Shown here piece after piece: positions 8,891 to 19,077 of a stretch of 43,884 bases of DNA. How positions within the stretch are numbered: position 1 is the stretch's first letter; each line of letters begins with the position of its first letter. Below the pieces are notes generated by a model that worked only from the letters and a program-made list of their open reading frames with translations, was not told where the DNA came from and did no database searches. This DNA is from Verrucomicrobiota bacterium (GTDB lineage Bacteria > Verrucomicrobiota > Verrucomicrobiia > Limisphaerales > JAEYXS01), in the NCBI GenBank assembly GCA_030834415.1, contig JAURFH010000005.1:1-43884 (forward strand), written 5' to 3'. Both the position numbers and the translations under genes were made by a program.

Positions 8891-10780
8891 TCAAGCCCTC
8901 GCGGTTTCTACCACTACCTTGACCGTAAAGGTCGATCCTTTGCCTGGCGTGCTTTGCACGGTGATGTCCCCTCCAAGTAGTGTGGCCAGCCGTTTGCTGA
9001 TGGAGAGACCCAGCCCACTGCCACCATGAGTGCGGGCGATGGAGGCATCTGCCTGGACATAGGGTTGAAACAGCTTTGCCAACGCCTCGGGAGCAATGCC
9101 TTCACCTGTGTCAGTCACATGGAAGATCAAATTCCTTTTCTTGAGCCCCTCGGATTCAGTCGCTCCCGGTAAGGATTGTATCTTGGCGCGCAGTTCTACT
9201 TGGCCGGTGTGGGTGAACTTGATGGCGTTACTCACCAAGTTATTGAGGATCTGACGCAAGCGACCCGGATCGGTCAATACGATGGCTGGAAGTTTGTCAT
9301 CAGCCACGATACGCAAGTCGATGCCTTTGGTTTGTGCTGAGGGGCGGAACAGATGGCAGACCTCTTGCATCAATTCGCGAGGGCCAAGCGGCAGTTGCTC
9401 CAGCTCCATCCGTCCAGCCTCCAACTTGGAATACTCGAGCGTATCTCCAACTAATTTGAGCAGGCTCTCAGCTGAATTTTCTACCAAGCGGAGATCCGCC
9501 CGGTAACTGGCATCCAGTTTTTCCATGCTCAGGTTTTGCATCATCATCACGATGCCGGCGAGAGGAGTGCGGACCTCATGAGCGATGACGGCCAGGTAAT
9601 GGCTCTTCGCGGCATCAGCTGCTTCGGCGATGTCCTTGGCTTGTCTTAGACGTTCCTCGGCTTTGAGACGCTCATTGATTTCGTGACGCAGGCTGCGATT
9701 CAAGCGATAGAGCGGGAGCATCCAGCCCACGGCTGTCAAAGTGATGACCAGGGCGCCGCCCAGCACCCAATAGACCCAGCGCAGATCAGGCTGGGGATTG
9801 GGTTCATAGAGAAGGCCGGTAAAATCAAACCCGCGCGGAATCATGCCGAACTCGGCGTAGGTATCCGCGATATGTCGCCAGCGACCGGGATTCATGTGGC
9901 CCACTTCCACCAGATCCGTATGCATGAGTTGGGTGGTGTGCTCAGCTTCAAACTCCAAGTGGGCCAGTTCTTTGCGGTTGCCGTATTTTCTGAAGATCAA
10001 CTCAGTGATTTCTTTAGGATGCGCGATCGCGTATTCCCATCCCTTCAGGCTGGCGTCCCGAAACGCTTTGACCATTTCCGGGTTCTTGGTGATTTGTTCC
10101 TCGGTGGTGAAAAGATTATCGCCGTAGAAATCGATGCCGCCAGAGCGTGGCGTAAAAGTCATGGCCTCCATGCCGGCTTTTTCGATCAGGAATGGCTCAT
10201 CGGTGCTGTAAGCGGACATGGCGGCGAACTTCCCACTGATGATATCCGCTACCTCAAACGTGTGGTGCTCAATCTTTAGTTTGCCCGGGTCCACACCTTC
10301 GGCCTTGAAATAGGCAAAGAGTTCAGCGGACTGGGGCTCGATCATGATGGGCTTGCCGACCAGGTCATGGAGATCGTTGATTTCAGGTGTCCGCCTTGCC
10401 ACTAGCACGAGGGGCGAGTGTTGATAAATGGCGGCCAGTACGACGACCGGTTCACCTTTGGCCCGCAGAAGCATCAACTCCGAAGTGCCCACTCCGAATT
10501 CCGCTTCGCCATCAAGCACGGCCCGGACCGGATCGTGTCCGGGTTGAGCTTCTTTTAGTTCCACGGTCAGACCGGCATCCTTGTAATAGCCTTGCTCGAT
10601 GGCAGCGTAATAGCCGGCGAACTGGAACTGATGTTTCCACTTGAGCTGAAGAGTGACTTTTCTTGGTGTGTCTGCCGCGTGGGCATGTGGCAAGGAAATG
10701 AAGAACAGCAAGAATAACACGCCGACAACTCCGGGGGAGAATGGCCTTGTGTTGAGAGGGTGCTGCTTACTGCTGATCAC
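8891..10780 (-). CDS. NMT1/THI5-like substrate-binding domain fused to a sensor histidine kinase
   Basis: Signal peptide; VTLQLKWKHQFQFAGYYAAIEQGYYKDAGL (THI5-like); one TM; HEVRTPLAG H-box; DTGEGIAPE and GSGLGLSISKRL ATPase boxes. Confidence 0.9.
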   Translation of the reverse strand: MISSKQHPLNTRPFSPGVVGVLFLLFFISLPHAHAADTPRKVTLQLKWKHQFQFAGYYAAIEQGYYKDAGLTVELKEAQPGHDPVRAVLDGEAEFGVGTSELMLLRAKGEPVVVLAAIYQHSPLVLVARRTPEINDLHDLVGKPIMIEPQSAELFAYFKAEGVDPGKLKIEHHTFEVADIISGKFAAMSAYSTDEPFLIEKAGMEAMTFTPRSGGIDFYGDNLFTTEEQITKNPEMVKAFRDASLKGWEYAIAHPKEITELIFRKYGNRKELAHLEFEAEHTTQLMHTDLVEVGHMNPGRWRHIADTYAEFGMIPRGFDFTGLLYEPNPQPDLRWVYWVLGGALVITLTAVGWMLPLYRLNRSLRHEINERLKAEERLRQAKDIAEAADAAKSHYLAVIAHEVRTPLAGIVMMMQNLSMEKLDASYRADLRLVENSAESLLKLVGDTLEYSKLEAGRMELEQLPLGPRELMQEVCHLFRPSAQTKGIDLRIVADDKLPAIVLTDPGRLRQILNNLVSNAIKFTHTGQVELRAKIQSLPGATESEGLKKRNLIFHVTDTGEGIAPEALAKLFQPYVQADASIARTHGGSGLGLSISKRLATLLGGDITVQSTPGKGSTFTVKVVVETARA

Positions 10781-10903
10781 GTAGAAAGTTTTGCCGAAAA
10801 ATCTGTTCGCGCAAGATTATCCGGGTAAGCGCTCGCAATAGGTGGGACTGATCAAACTTTACTTTTCCTGGGAGCGAGAAAACGGTTTACTTGTTTTAAG
10901 CCC

Positions 10904-12511
10904 ATGTCACAGCAAATCAATCGCCGGCAATTTTTGCAAACCTCAGGAGCGGCTTTTGCCGCTACCCATTTGACCTTTGCCAGCAAGGTGATGGCTCAGC
11001 CTGGATCCAATCAGATGACTTGCGATGTCTTCGTGTATGGTTCCACTCCGGGCGGTTGCGCGGCAGCGATTGAGGCTGCCCGCCGCGGCTGCAAAGTGAT
11101 TCTGGCCTGTCCCAAGAAACATCCAGGCGGCATGTCGGCCAGTGGGCTTTGCACTACGGATGCCGTTCGTCCGGAGATTTTCGGCGGATTGATGGTGGAG
11201 TTCATTGAACGGGTTCGTGCAATTTACAAGCTCACCATCGGTACGGATTCCAAGGAGTGGCCATTGATCAAAGACGGATGGTTCTACGAGCCCTGCGTGG
11301 CGGAGCAGGCTTTCCACGAATTGCTCGCTGCGGAGTCGGCACTGTTAACTTTCTTGCCGGGCTATCATCTAGAACACGCATCGGTAAAAGGAGATGAGAT
11401 CGAAGCGGTGTCATTGCGGACCCCAACGGGAGCAGGGCAGGGGATTAGGGCGAAAACGTTTATCGACGGCACTTACGAGGGCGACCTTGCCGCTGCTGCC
11501 AAGGTGCCTTATCGCGTGGGCCGGGAAGGGCGTGCGGAGTTTGATGAATCGCTGGCCGGCATCCATTACATGAACTGGCGCACTGGCAAACAGATCATGA
11601 CGCCCGACACGGGGGAGCCTTCGCCGGCCATCCAGGCCTTTTGCGCCCGTAGCATCTTCACGACTGACTCTGCCAAGTTTGTGCCCATTGAAAAACCGGA
11701 GACTTACGAGCAGCACCTTCAAGATTACCTGCCGTTGCTGGAAGATTTCAAAAGCGGTCGCGTGAAGACTATGGGGTATGGGACGCCGCTGCCGCATCAG
11801 AAGTTTCAGCTCAATGGTTCCATTGACCGGTTGACCAGCCTGAATTGTCCCGGCGTGAGTTGGACATGGCCGGAAGCGGACCGTTATCACCGCGAGCGGT
11901 TGGAGAAGTTCCATGTGGATCACGCGGCTGGCTACGTCTGGTTTCTGCAAAATCATCCGGGTGTGCCCGACAAGATCCGTGACACTTGGCGCAAAGCCGG
12001 ACTTCATCGTGATGAGTTCGCGGACAACGGTCACTGGCCTTGGCAAATCTATGTGCGTCAGGGCCGCCGCATCGAAGGGCGAGCTATGGTCACGCAGCAT
12101 AATTTCATCGTGGATGCCAAGACTGGGCGCACCCCCAAGGTGAAACACGCCATCGCCATCGGGGAACATTCATTTGATGTGCATCCTTGCCATGACCGGC
12201 GTTTTGCGGTGGATGGTTTTATGGAAGGGGTGTTGTGGTATCCAAAGAAAGCCTTTGGTCCGGCGCAGCCTGGGCAGGTGCCCTATGGAGCGATGTTGCC
12301 GAAGAAATTGGATAACCTGCTGGTGCCGGTGGCTTTGTCCTCCACCCATGTCGCGATGTCGGTGTTGCGCATGGAACCGCTCTGGATGACGACAGGGCAA
12401 GTGGCTGGGCTAGCTGCTGCCATCGCAAAAGACAAGCGGCATAATGTGGCGAATGTGGATCCTGATAAGCTACCGCCCTTGTTGAAGATCAAAGTGGACC
12501 CGTATGCCTAA
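10904..12511 (+). CDS. FAD-dependent oxidoreductase, Tat-exported
   Basis: NRRQFLQTSGAAFAATHL Tat-like signal; CDVFVYGSTPGGCAAAIEAARRG dinucleotide-binding motif. Confidence 0.85.
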   Translation: MSQQINRRQFLQTSGAAFAATHLTFASKVMAQPGSNQMTCDVFVYGSTPGGCAAAIEAARRGCKVILACPKKHPGGMSASGLCTTDAVRPEIFGGLMVEFIERVRAIYKLTIGTDSKEWPLIKDGWFYEPCVAEQAFHELLAAESALLTFLPGYHLEHASVKGDEIEAVSLRTPTGAGQGIRAKTFIDGTYEGDLAAAAKVPYRVGREGRAEFDESLAGIHYMNWRTGKQIMTPDTGEPSPAIQAFCARSIFTTDSAKFVPIEKPETYEQHLQDYLPLLEDFKSGRVKTMGYGTPLPHQKFQLNGSIDRLTSLNCPGVSWTWPEADRYHRERLEKFHVDHAAGYVWFLQNHPGVPDKIRDTWRKAGLHRDEFADNGHWPWQIYVRQGRRIEGRAMVTQHNFIVDAKTGRTPKVKHAIAIGEHSFDVHPCHDRRFAVDGFMEGVLWYPKKAFGPAQPGQVPYGAMLPKKLDNLLVPVALSSTHVAMSVLRMEPLWMTTGQVAGLAAAIAKDKRHNVANVDPDKLPPLLKIKVDPYA

Positions 12512-12535
12512 GTTCAGCGAGCGGGAGAGCAGTGC

Positions 12536-12841
12536 TTACCGCACTTTGGCGCTCGCGCCTTTGACATTTTCCCAGATCACCCGGTTGCCATCGAATGCCG
12601 CCGCGTATTGCACGCCATTGACATTCTTCACCATCCCGACGGCCTTCTGTTTGGTGGGACCTTCAAAGACCTTCCGGCCTTGATAGGTCACGGTGGATTT
12701 ACCGGCGTCAAAGGAGACGACGAGTCCGGCACCGGCAGTCTTCGCTTTGCCCGGTAGGCTGCCGATGTTCTGAGCAAAGGCGGGAGTAAGCAGACTGAAG
12801 GTGAGAACTAACGCACAAAGGTAACGCAGCAGTGTTTTCAT
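12536..12841 (-). CDS. Small secreted protein of unknown function
   Basis: MKTLLRYLCALVLTFSLLTPAFAQ signal peptide then about 78 aa; convergent with the upstream oxidoreductase gene. Confidence 0.6.
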   Translation of the reverse strand: MKTLLRYLCALVLTFSLLTPAFAQNIGSLPGKAKTAGAGLVVSFDAGKSTVTYQGRKVFEGPTKQKAVGMVKNVNGVQYAAAFDGNRVIWENVKGASAKVR

Positions 12842-12956
12842 GGTACGCAAATGAATTGGTTCGCCTGGCAGGATGCGCTTTTCCCGGGCGGAAGCAATAG
12901 GCCTTTTGTGCTTTAGCCCCCTCGACAGGTTGCCTTGCCCTCGCTAACGTAACGCC

Positions 12957-13265
12957 ATGGCCGTTATTGAGGCTCCTGTAAAACAGCCTGACGTAAAGAA
13001 GACACCGGAAGAAAAGTCCAAGAAACAGTTGGACCAAGGCTTTCTCGTCATCTGTTGGGATGACCCGGTGAATTTGATGGATTACGTGACTCACGTGTTC
13101 CAGACCGTGTTTGGCTGGGACCGGCAGAAGGCTGAGCATCACATGCTCCAGGTGCACAAAGAGGGCAAGAGTGTGCTGGTGCGCGAATCCTTCGAGAAGG
13201 CCGAGCATTACGTCCACCAGTTGCATAAATACAGCCTGCAAGCCACCTTGGAGCCCGCCTCGTGA
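12957..13265 (+). CDS. clpS: ATP-dependent Clp protease adaptor ClpS
   Basis: FLVICWDDPVNLMDYVTHVFQTVFGW...AEHHMLQVHKEGKSVL, the ClpS core fold signature. Confidence 0.9.
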   Translation: MAVIEAPVKQPDVKKTPEEKSKKQLDQGFLVICWDDPVNLMDYVTHVFQTVFGWDRQKAEHHMLQVHKEGKSVLVRESFEKAEHYVHQLHKYSLQATLEPAS

Positions 13266-13747
13266 AATTATTGCGCCGCAGCGAATCTGAAGTCGTCTTT
13301 CATCTGGGCAAACGGGAACACGATGCCTTCTGCAAGCTGGTGGACCGTTACCCGATGGTGCCTTCCGATTTCTCTCCCCTGAGCCGGTTTGCCGATGCGG
13401 AAGATGTCGGAGGGGATCAGGAGTTGCTGGAAGAGTCGCTGACGGAATCCAAGAAGGAGAGCAAGACGGCGTTGCTGGCCATGCTTAACGACGGCAAACA
13501 CTTTCACGAGGTCAGCCGCGGCTGGAATCTGCACCTGACGCCAGAAGAAGTGGACTGGCTCTTGCAAGTCTTCGGTGACATCCGCGTGGGTTGTTGGATG
13601 AAGCTGGGCTGTCCGGATGAGATGAAGGGTAAGATGCCGGAGCTCACAGCGGACAATCTGGAGTTTTACGTGGCCATGGACATGTGCGGCCGGTTGCAGA
13701 TGTTATTGCTCCACAGCCTGCGACCATCGGAAGATTCTGGCTTATGA
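13262..13747 (+). CDS. DUF2017-like protein
   Basis: 161 aa, GTG start overlapping the clpS stop (GTGA). Family call rests on position next to clpS and overall length and character. Confidence 0.55.
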   Translation: MKLLRRSESEVVFHLGKREHDAFCKLVDRYPMVPSDFSPLSRFADAEDVGGDQELLEESLTESKKESKTALLAMLNDGKHFHEVSRGWNLHLTPEEVDWLLQVFGDIRVGCWMKLGCPDEMKGKMPELTADNLEFYVAMDMCGRLQMLLLHSLRPSEDSGL

Positions 13748-14442
13748 AAAGCCCCTTCAGTCAGCGTCACGGGGTGGTCCCGGTTCTGCTGACTGAAGCC
13801 CTGGAGTTTCCTGTTTTGGATGATAGGGCGATCGAATTGGGGCCGCCGGGATTGGTCGCGCTGGGTGGGGACCTGTCTGTTGACCACTTGTTGCTTGCCT
13901 ATCATTCGGGTATCTTTCCTTGGAGTGTCGATCCCATCACTTGGTGGTCTCCTCATCAACGGGGTATCATCGAGTTCTCCCGGTTTCATGTGGGACAGAC
14001 ACTTCGTCGGGTGATGCGGCAGAAGCCTTTTGAAGTCAGCGTGGACAAGGCCTTTCGTGAAGTGATGGAGGGATGCGCCCAGACGCGGACAATAGGGAAT
14101 TGGATATCCCCGCAATTCATCGATGCCTACACTGAACTGCATAAGGCAGGACATGCCCATAGCGTGGAGTGCTGGCAAGACGGGCAGCTGGCGGGCGGGA
14201 TTTACGGTGTCGCTTGCGGGAGTGTCTTTGCTGCCGAATCGATGTTTTACCGTGTCAGCAATGCATCCAAGGTGGCGCTCGTCTCACTAGTGGAGATGTT
14301 GCGTGCCAGCGGTTTTGTTTTCATCGATATCCAAATGGTCACTCCGACCACAACCTCATTCGGTGCCAGTGAGATCACGCGACGGGAATATCTGACGCGT
14401 TTGCGGATGTCCGTATCTCAATTCATCAAATTCCCAGTTTGA
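13744..14442 (+). CDS. aat: Leucyl/phenylalanyl-tRNA--protein transferase
   Basis: GLVALGGDLSVDHLLLAYHSGIFPW, WWSPHQRGI, GGIYGVACGSVFAAESMFYRVSNASKVAL; start overlaps the upstream stop (ATGA). Confidence 0.95.
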   Translation: MKSPFSQRHGVVPVLLTEALEFPVLDDRAIELGPPGLVALGGDLSVDHLLLAYHSGIFPWSVDPITWWSPHQRGIIEFSRFHVGQTLRRVMRQKPFEVSVDKAFREVMEGCAQTRTIGNWISPQFIDAYTELHKAGHAHSVECWQDGQLAGGIYGVACGSVFAAESMFYRVSNASKVALVSLVEMLRASGFVFIDIQMVTPTTTSFGASEITRREYLTRLRMSVSQFIKFPV

Positions 14443-14450
14443 AAAATGAA

Positions 14451-14481
14451 ACAGGCGCACAAGGATGCCCTGTGCGCCTGT
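14451..14481. terminator. Bidirectional hairpin between convergent aat and DUF3500 genes
   Basis: Perfect 11-bp stem ACAGGCGCACA/TGTGCGCCTGT, 9-nt loop; weak T-tract. Confidence 0.6.
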
Positions 14482-14512
14482 CAAAGTATGCGGCAAACCG
14501 TGCCGCTATTCC

Positions 14513-15610
14513 TTACTTCTTGTGCTCCTGAGCGTAGTGCTTGGCGAGGATGTCTTCACCGAAGTCTCCGTTGAAATCGCGCCAGACCGCATGAACGTGA
14601 TTGTTGTTGTTCTGCGTGTTGTCGTACTCGAGCAGGAAGGTCGGGCCTTGCACGCGGTAGTATTGGCCCTGGCCCTGTTCGGTGCCGCCTGCCCAAGCGA
14701 ACTGGATGGAGTCCAGACCGGCCTTCTCGATCTTGGCGAGCTCGATAGAAGAGACTTCCGGGCGCACGCGTTCCACGTAGGCCTTGATGAGGTCCATCAA
14801 CATGGTTTTCTGAGCAGCGTTCAGCTCCTTGTAGGTGATGCCTTGAGCTTCCAAAGGCTTCACCCGGCGCTCGGCGGCGGTGATTACTTCTTTCGGTGCC
14901 ACCTTGTCATAGATGGCCTTGGCCTGTTGCTTGGCGTTCAGGGATTTCAAAAGCTTCCGGCCGAGCTCTTCCTCACCACCGAGGACGCGCAGGCCTTTGC
15001 GAGGACCTTCGCGGATCTCTCCAGGGTTCGAGCCCATGAAGGATGGGGTGGGGGAAACTTTGTCGCCATCCAGCGTGAAGTTCAGGGAAAGGTGATGGCC
15101 TTCTACCCGCCAGCCCCACGCCTTAGTAGCACCAGGTGCGCCGAAGATTGTGAAGTAATACTTCTCCGGGTCGCGCTTGGGGCTCTTGTTCTCCAAGTCA
15201 TAGAGAACCTGCTCGAGGCTCATGATGGTCAACGATTGGCTGGTACCACTGGAGCTCATGCCGGAAGAGAGCAGGGCCAGTGCCAAGCGTTGCTGGGCCG
15301 GGGTCATCTCTTTAAGCGTGAGACCGTTACGGTCTTTCGGGATGAAGTGCCAGTTCTGGCGCTCATCCGATTTCAATTCATACACGGCTTTGGCCTTCTG
15401 TTCAGGCGTCAAGGCGTTGAGGAGATTGTTAGCCGCGGCGGACATCTCTTCCACCCCGGCATGCGCGGTGGAGACATGGGATAATGATCCTATTGCTACG
15501 GCGATGGCCGCAAGCAAAGACGGAAAGGACTTCACAGACTTCAAAGTGGTCATAGGGAGACGATTTGCGAGATTTGCTGCGGAGGCAATGAGAAACTTCA
15601 TTTCGCCCAA
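14513..15610 (-). CDS. DUF3500 domain secreted protein
   Basis: Signal-like N-terminus; RDPEKYYFTIFGAPG, WGWRVEGHHLSLNFTL and YDNTQNNNNHVHAVWRDFNGDFGEDILAKHY are characteristic of DUF3500. Confidence 0.85.
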   Translation of the reverse strand: MGEMKFLIASAANLANRLPMTTLKSVKSFPSLLAAIAVAIGSLSHVSTAHAGVEEMSAAANNLLNALTPEQKAKAVYELKSDERQNWHFIPKDRNGLTLKEMTPAQQRLALALLSSGMSSSGTSQSLTIMSLEQVLYDLENKSPKRDPEKYYFTIFGAPGATKAWGWRVEGHHLSLNFTLDGDKVSPTPSFMGSNPGEIREGPRKGLRVLGGEEELGRKLLKSLNAKQQAKAIYDKVAPKEVITAAERRVKPLEAQGITYKELNAAQKTMLMDLIKAYVERVRPEVSSIELAKIEKAGLDSIQFAWAGGTEQGQGQYYRVQGPTFLLEYDNTQNNNNHVHAVWRDFNGDFGEDILAKHYAQEHKK

Positions 15611-16674
15611 GCATTGCGTATGAAGCTCAAAAAATTTCCATGCATGACCTTCGCGATATCCTCTTCTGAATACCCTCGCGCTCTAAAGAGGTCGGTAACC
15701 TTCTGCAAATCGGCGATGGTATCCAAGTCCCCCGGACTTTGCTCCTTGCCGAAGCCGCCGTCGAGATCGGTGCCGATGCCGATGTGGTTTACATTCCCAG
15801 CTAGTTGGCAGATGTGGTCGAGATGATCGACCATGTGCTTAAGACTGACGCCGGAGGACTCGGGGGTGGTTTTTTGTCGAATCCAGCCAGGCACCATCAT
15901 CCAGGCATCCAGCGGTCCGCCGAGCACGCCCCCGCGTTTGATGATTTCCTTGATCTGCTCATCGCTGAACTGACGATTGTGATCTACCAAAGCGCGGCAG
16001 TTCTGGTGACTGGCCCATACGGGGCCTTCCCAAATGTCCATCGCTTCCCAGAAACTCTCATCGCAAAGGTGGGTGGCGTCTAAGATGAGGTCGAGCCGCA
16101 TCATTTCCCGGAGCAGTTCTCGGCCTTTTTCACCAAGCCCACCCGTATCATCCGTGCCATGAGCATAGGTGCCGGGTCCGTAATGAGCGGGGCCGAGCGC
16201 GCGCAGCCCTTGGGCGTAAGACTTTTCCAAGTAACTCAGTTTAACGATGGAGTCCGCTCCTTCGAGAGAGAGAATGTAGCCGATAGGTTTCTTGGTGTTG
16301 TCGATGGTCTCGTCTTTCCACAGGGCGAGATGCTTCTCCATCGCTTCGAGATTGGTGATGGCGACCATCTCGCCTTGATCTTCCATGGCACGATACCAGG
16401 CGAGTTGGCCTTGCGTCTGTGCCCAAGCCTGCTCGGGAGAGCGCCAACCGCCCAGCGGATGCGTGGGCTTGGCGTAACGGGCAATCTGAGTGGCGACCAC
16501 CAGACCGATGTTACCTTTGCGCAATTCCGGCAGACACACGGTGCCGCGACCCCGATCTGGCTTGTCGGTCATGTCTTTTTCGCGTGCACGGATTTCTTCG
16601 ATGGGTCGCGTGTAGTCACGGTTCCACTCCAGCGCGTTCATGCTGAGGTCGAGATGGGCGTCGAAGATGAACAT
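15598..16674 (-). CDS. Membrane dipeptidase (peptidase M19)
   Basis: FDAHLDLSMNAL, LILDATHLCDESFWEAM, GPVWASHQNCRAL, IGIGTDLDGGFG. Confidence 0.9.
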   Translation of the reverse strand: MFIFDAHLDLSMNALEWNRDYTRPIEEIRAREKDMTDKPDRGRGTVCLPELRKGNIGLVVATQIARYAKPTHPLGGWRSPEQAWAQTQGQLAWYRAMEDQGEMVAITNLEAMEKHLALWKDETIDNTKKPIGYILSLEGADSIVKLSYLEKSYAQGLRALGPAHYGPGTYAHGTDDTGGLGEKGRELLREMMRLDLILDATHLCDESFWEAMDIWEGPVWASHQNCRALVDHNRQFSDEQIKEIIKRGGVLGGPLDAWMMVPGWIRQKTTPESSGVSLKHMVDHLDHICQLAGNVNHIGIGTDLDGGFGKEQSPGDLDTIADLQKVTDLFRARGYSEEDIAKVMHGNFLSFIRNAWAK

Positions 16675-16680
16675 GGTGTT

Positions 16681-18030
16681 TTATATCAAAGTGTTCAGTA
16701 GCAGGATCAGCCCAAGACCGGCGATGGCGATGATGGTCTCCAAGACCGTCCAAGTCCGCAATGTCTCGCTGACGCTGAGTTGGAAACATTCCTTCACTAA
16801 CCAAAAGCCACCGTCATTGACGTGTGAGAGGATTAGGGAACCGCAACCGAGCGAGAGGACCAAAAGCTCGCGATTAACGGAAGGATCACTGGTGACCATG
16901 GGCGCCAGCAAGCCTGCGGCCGCTGTGATGGCGACAGTGGCCGAGCCGGTGGCGACACGCACCATGGCCGCGAGCAACCAACCGAGGAGCAGGGGAGGCA
17001 GGTGCCAGTTTGCAGCGAGGCTCTTCACCGCTTCACCAACTCCACTATCGATTAACACCCGGCTGAAACCTCCGCCTGCCCCGATAACCAGTAATACGCC
17101 AGCAACGGGTCCCAAGCATTCTTCGCTGAATTTCAGCAGCTGCGTGCGATTGAAGCCACAGTGGCGATTCAGTATGAGCATCGAGTAGAGCACGCCGGTG
17201 AGCATGGCGAAGACCGGATGGCCCAGCAGTGTGAATAGGCTGCGCCGACTGGAGCCCTCCGGTGAAAGCAGTGCGGCCAGGCTGCCGGTGAGCATCATCA
17301 GCACCGGCAGCAAGATTATGGAGAGCGTCAGGGGGAAGGTTGCTTGCTTATTGTTGCTGGCCACATTGGGCTCAGATGCAGGTGGTAATATGGGCGTCTT
17401 GACTATCAGCCTCGGCACCATGAAGCGGGTGAATAACGGCCCGGCCAGGGCGAGCAGCGGCACGCTCAGCAACAATGACCAGCCAATGGTTTTACCGACA
17501 TCTGCCTTTAGCAAGCCGATCGCGGCCATCGGACCGGGGTGGGGTGGTACCAAGCCGTGCGCGATGGATAGCCCGGCCACAACTGGCAAGACCAATACCA
17601 GCCATGACACTCGATGCCTGCCTGCCAGCGCGAAGACCACCGGCACAAAGAGCATTAGACCCACTGGGAAAAATACCGGCAAGCCAATCAGAAAGGCGAC
17701 CGCCGCCAGGGCCCATGCCAGATGTTTACCACCAGCAGCTTTAACCAGTGTTTCGGCGGCTACGCTGGCGCCGCCGGATTCAGCGAGCATACGGCCTAAC
17801 ACTGTCCCGAGGCCGATCACCAAGGCGATAGAGCCCAAGACGCCACCGACGCCGGTCTCGATCGCTTTGCCGATGAGGGCGAGATCCATTCCGCTGGTCA
17901 GTCCTACGAAGAGCGACGCGACGAGCAGGGCGAGGAAGGCTTGGATGCGAAATACGGTAACCAGTAAAATCAGTCCCACCACAGCGACCAGGGCAATCAT
18001 CAGGAGATTGATATGGTCGTTTGGTGACAT
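16681..18030 (-). CDS. GntP-family (gluconate:H+ symporter-like) permease
   Basis: 449 aa, many TM helices, GntP-type organisation (VASLFVGL..., VIGLGTVLGRMLAESGGA). Confidence 0.85.
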   Translation of the reverse strand: MSPNDHINLLMIALVAVVGLILLVTVFRIQAFLALLVASLFVGLTSGMDLALIGKAIETGVGGVLGSIALVIGLGTVLGRMLAESGGASVAAETLVKAAGGKHLAWALAAVAFLIGLPVFFPVGLMLFVPVVFALAGRHRVSWLVLVLPVVAGLSIAHGLVPPHPGPMAAIGLLKADVGKTIGWSLLLSVPLLALAGPLFTRFMVPRLIVKTPILPPASEPNVASNNKQATFPLTLSIILLPVLMMLTGSLAALLSPEGSSRRSLFTLLGHPVFAMLTGVLYSMLILNRHCGFNRTQLLKFSEECLGPVAGVLLVIGAGGGFSRVLIDSGVGEAVKSLAANWHLPPLLLGWLLAAMVRVATGSATVAITAAAGLLAPMVTSDPSVNRELLVLSLGCGSLILSHVNDGGFWLVKECFQLSVSETLRTWTVLETIIAIAGLGLILLLNTLI

Positions 18031-18094
18031 TGAAGCAGAGGCAATGTGACAAGGGGGAAAGCCTCATTCAAGTCTCTATCCAAGGCATGAATCT

Positions 18095-18112
18095 GGTTCA
18101 TCAAAATGAACC
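18095..18112. promoter_or_regulatory. Inverted repeat between gntP and the PII locus
   Basis: GGTTCAT-CAAA-ATGAACC, 7-bp perfect arms. Confidence 0.4.
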
Positions 18113-18250
18113 GAATTATGAATGATAGTGTACTTTGTGTTTAAATTTAGCCACCAAGGGTGATTTTAATCACTTTGTTATAGTTTTTCCGAATTTCTCT
18201 AACTTGTTTGAAATAAGGTGATTAGGATGAAATTTCCGAGATGGCGCACC

Positions 18251-18267
18251 TTGGCACCAAGGGTGCT
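18251..18267 (+). promoter_or_regulatory. Candidate sigma-54 (-24/-12) promoter of the PII-amt locus
   Basis: TTGGCACCAAGGGTGCT: GG(18253-18254)-N10-GC(18265-18266); exact TGGCAC-N6-TGCT. Confidence 0.75.
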
Positions 18268-18275
18268 TATGTAGC

Positions 18276-19054
<779 letters not shown>

Positions 19055-19077
19055 AACCCAAACTATCAAACAAACCT

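Noticed and set aside
14465-15484. 339-aa plus-strand ORF antisense to the DUF3500 gene
   Set aside because: Shadow ORF overlapping a clearly coding frame; its start also lies in the terminator hairpin.
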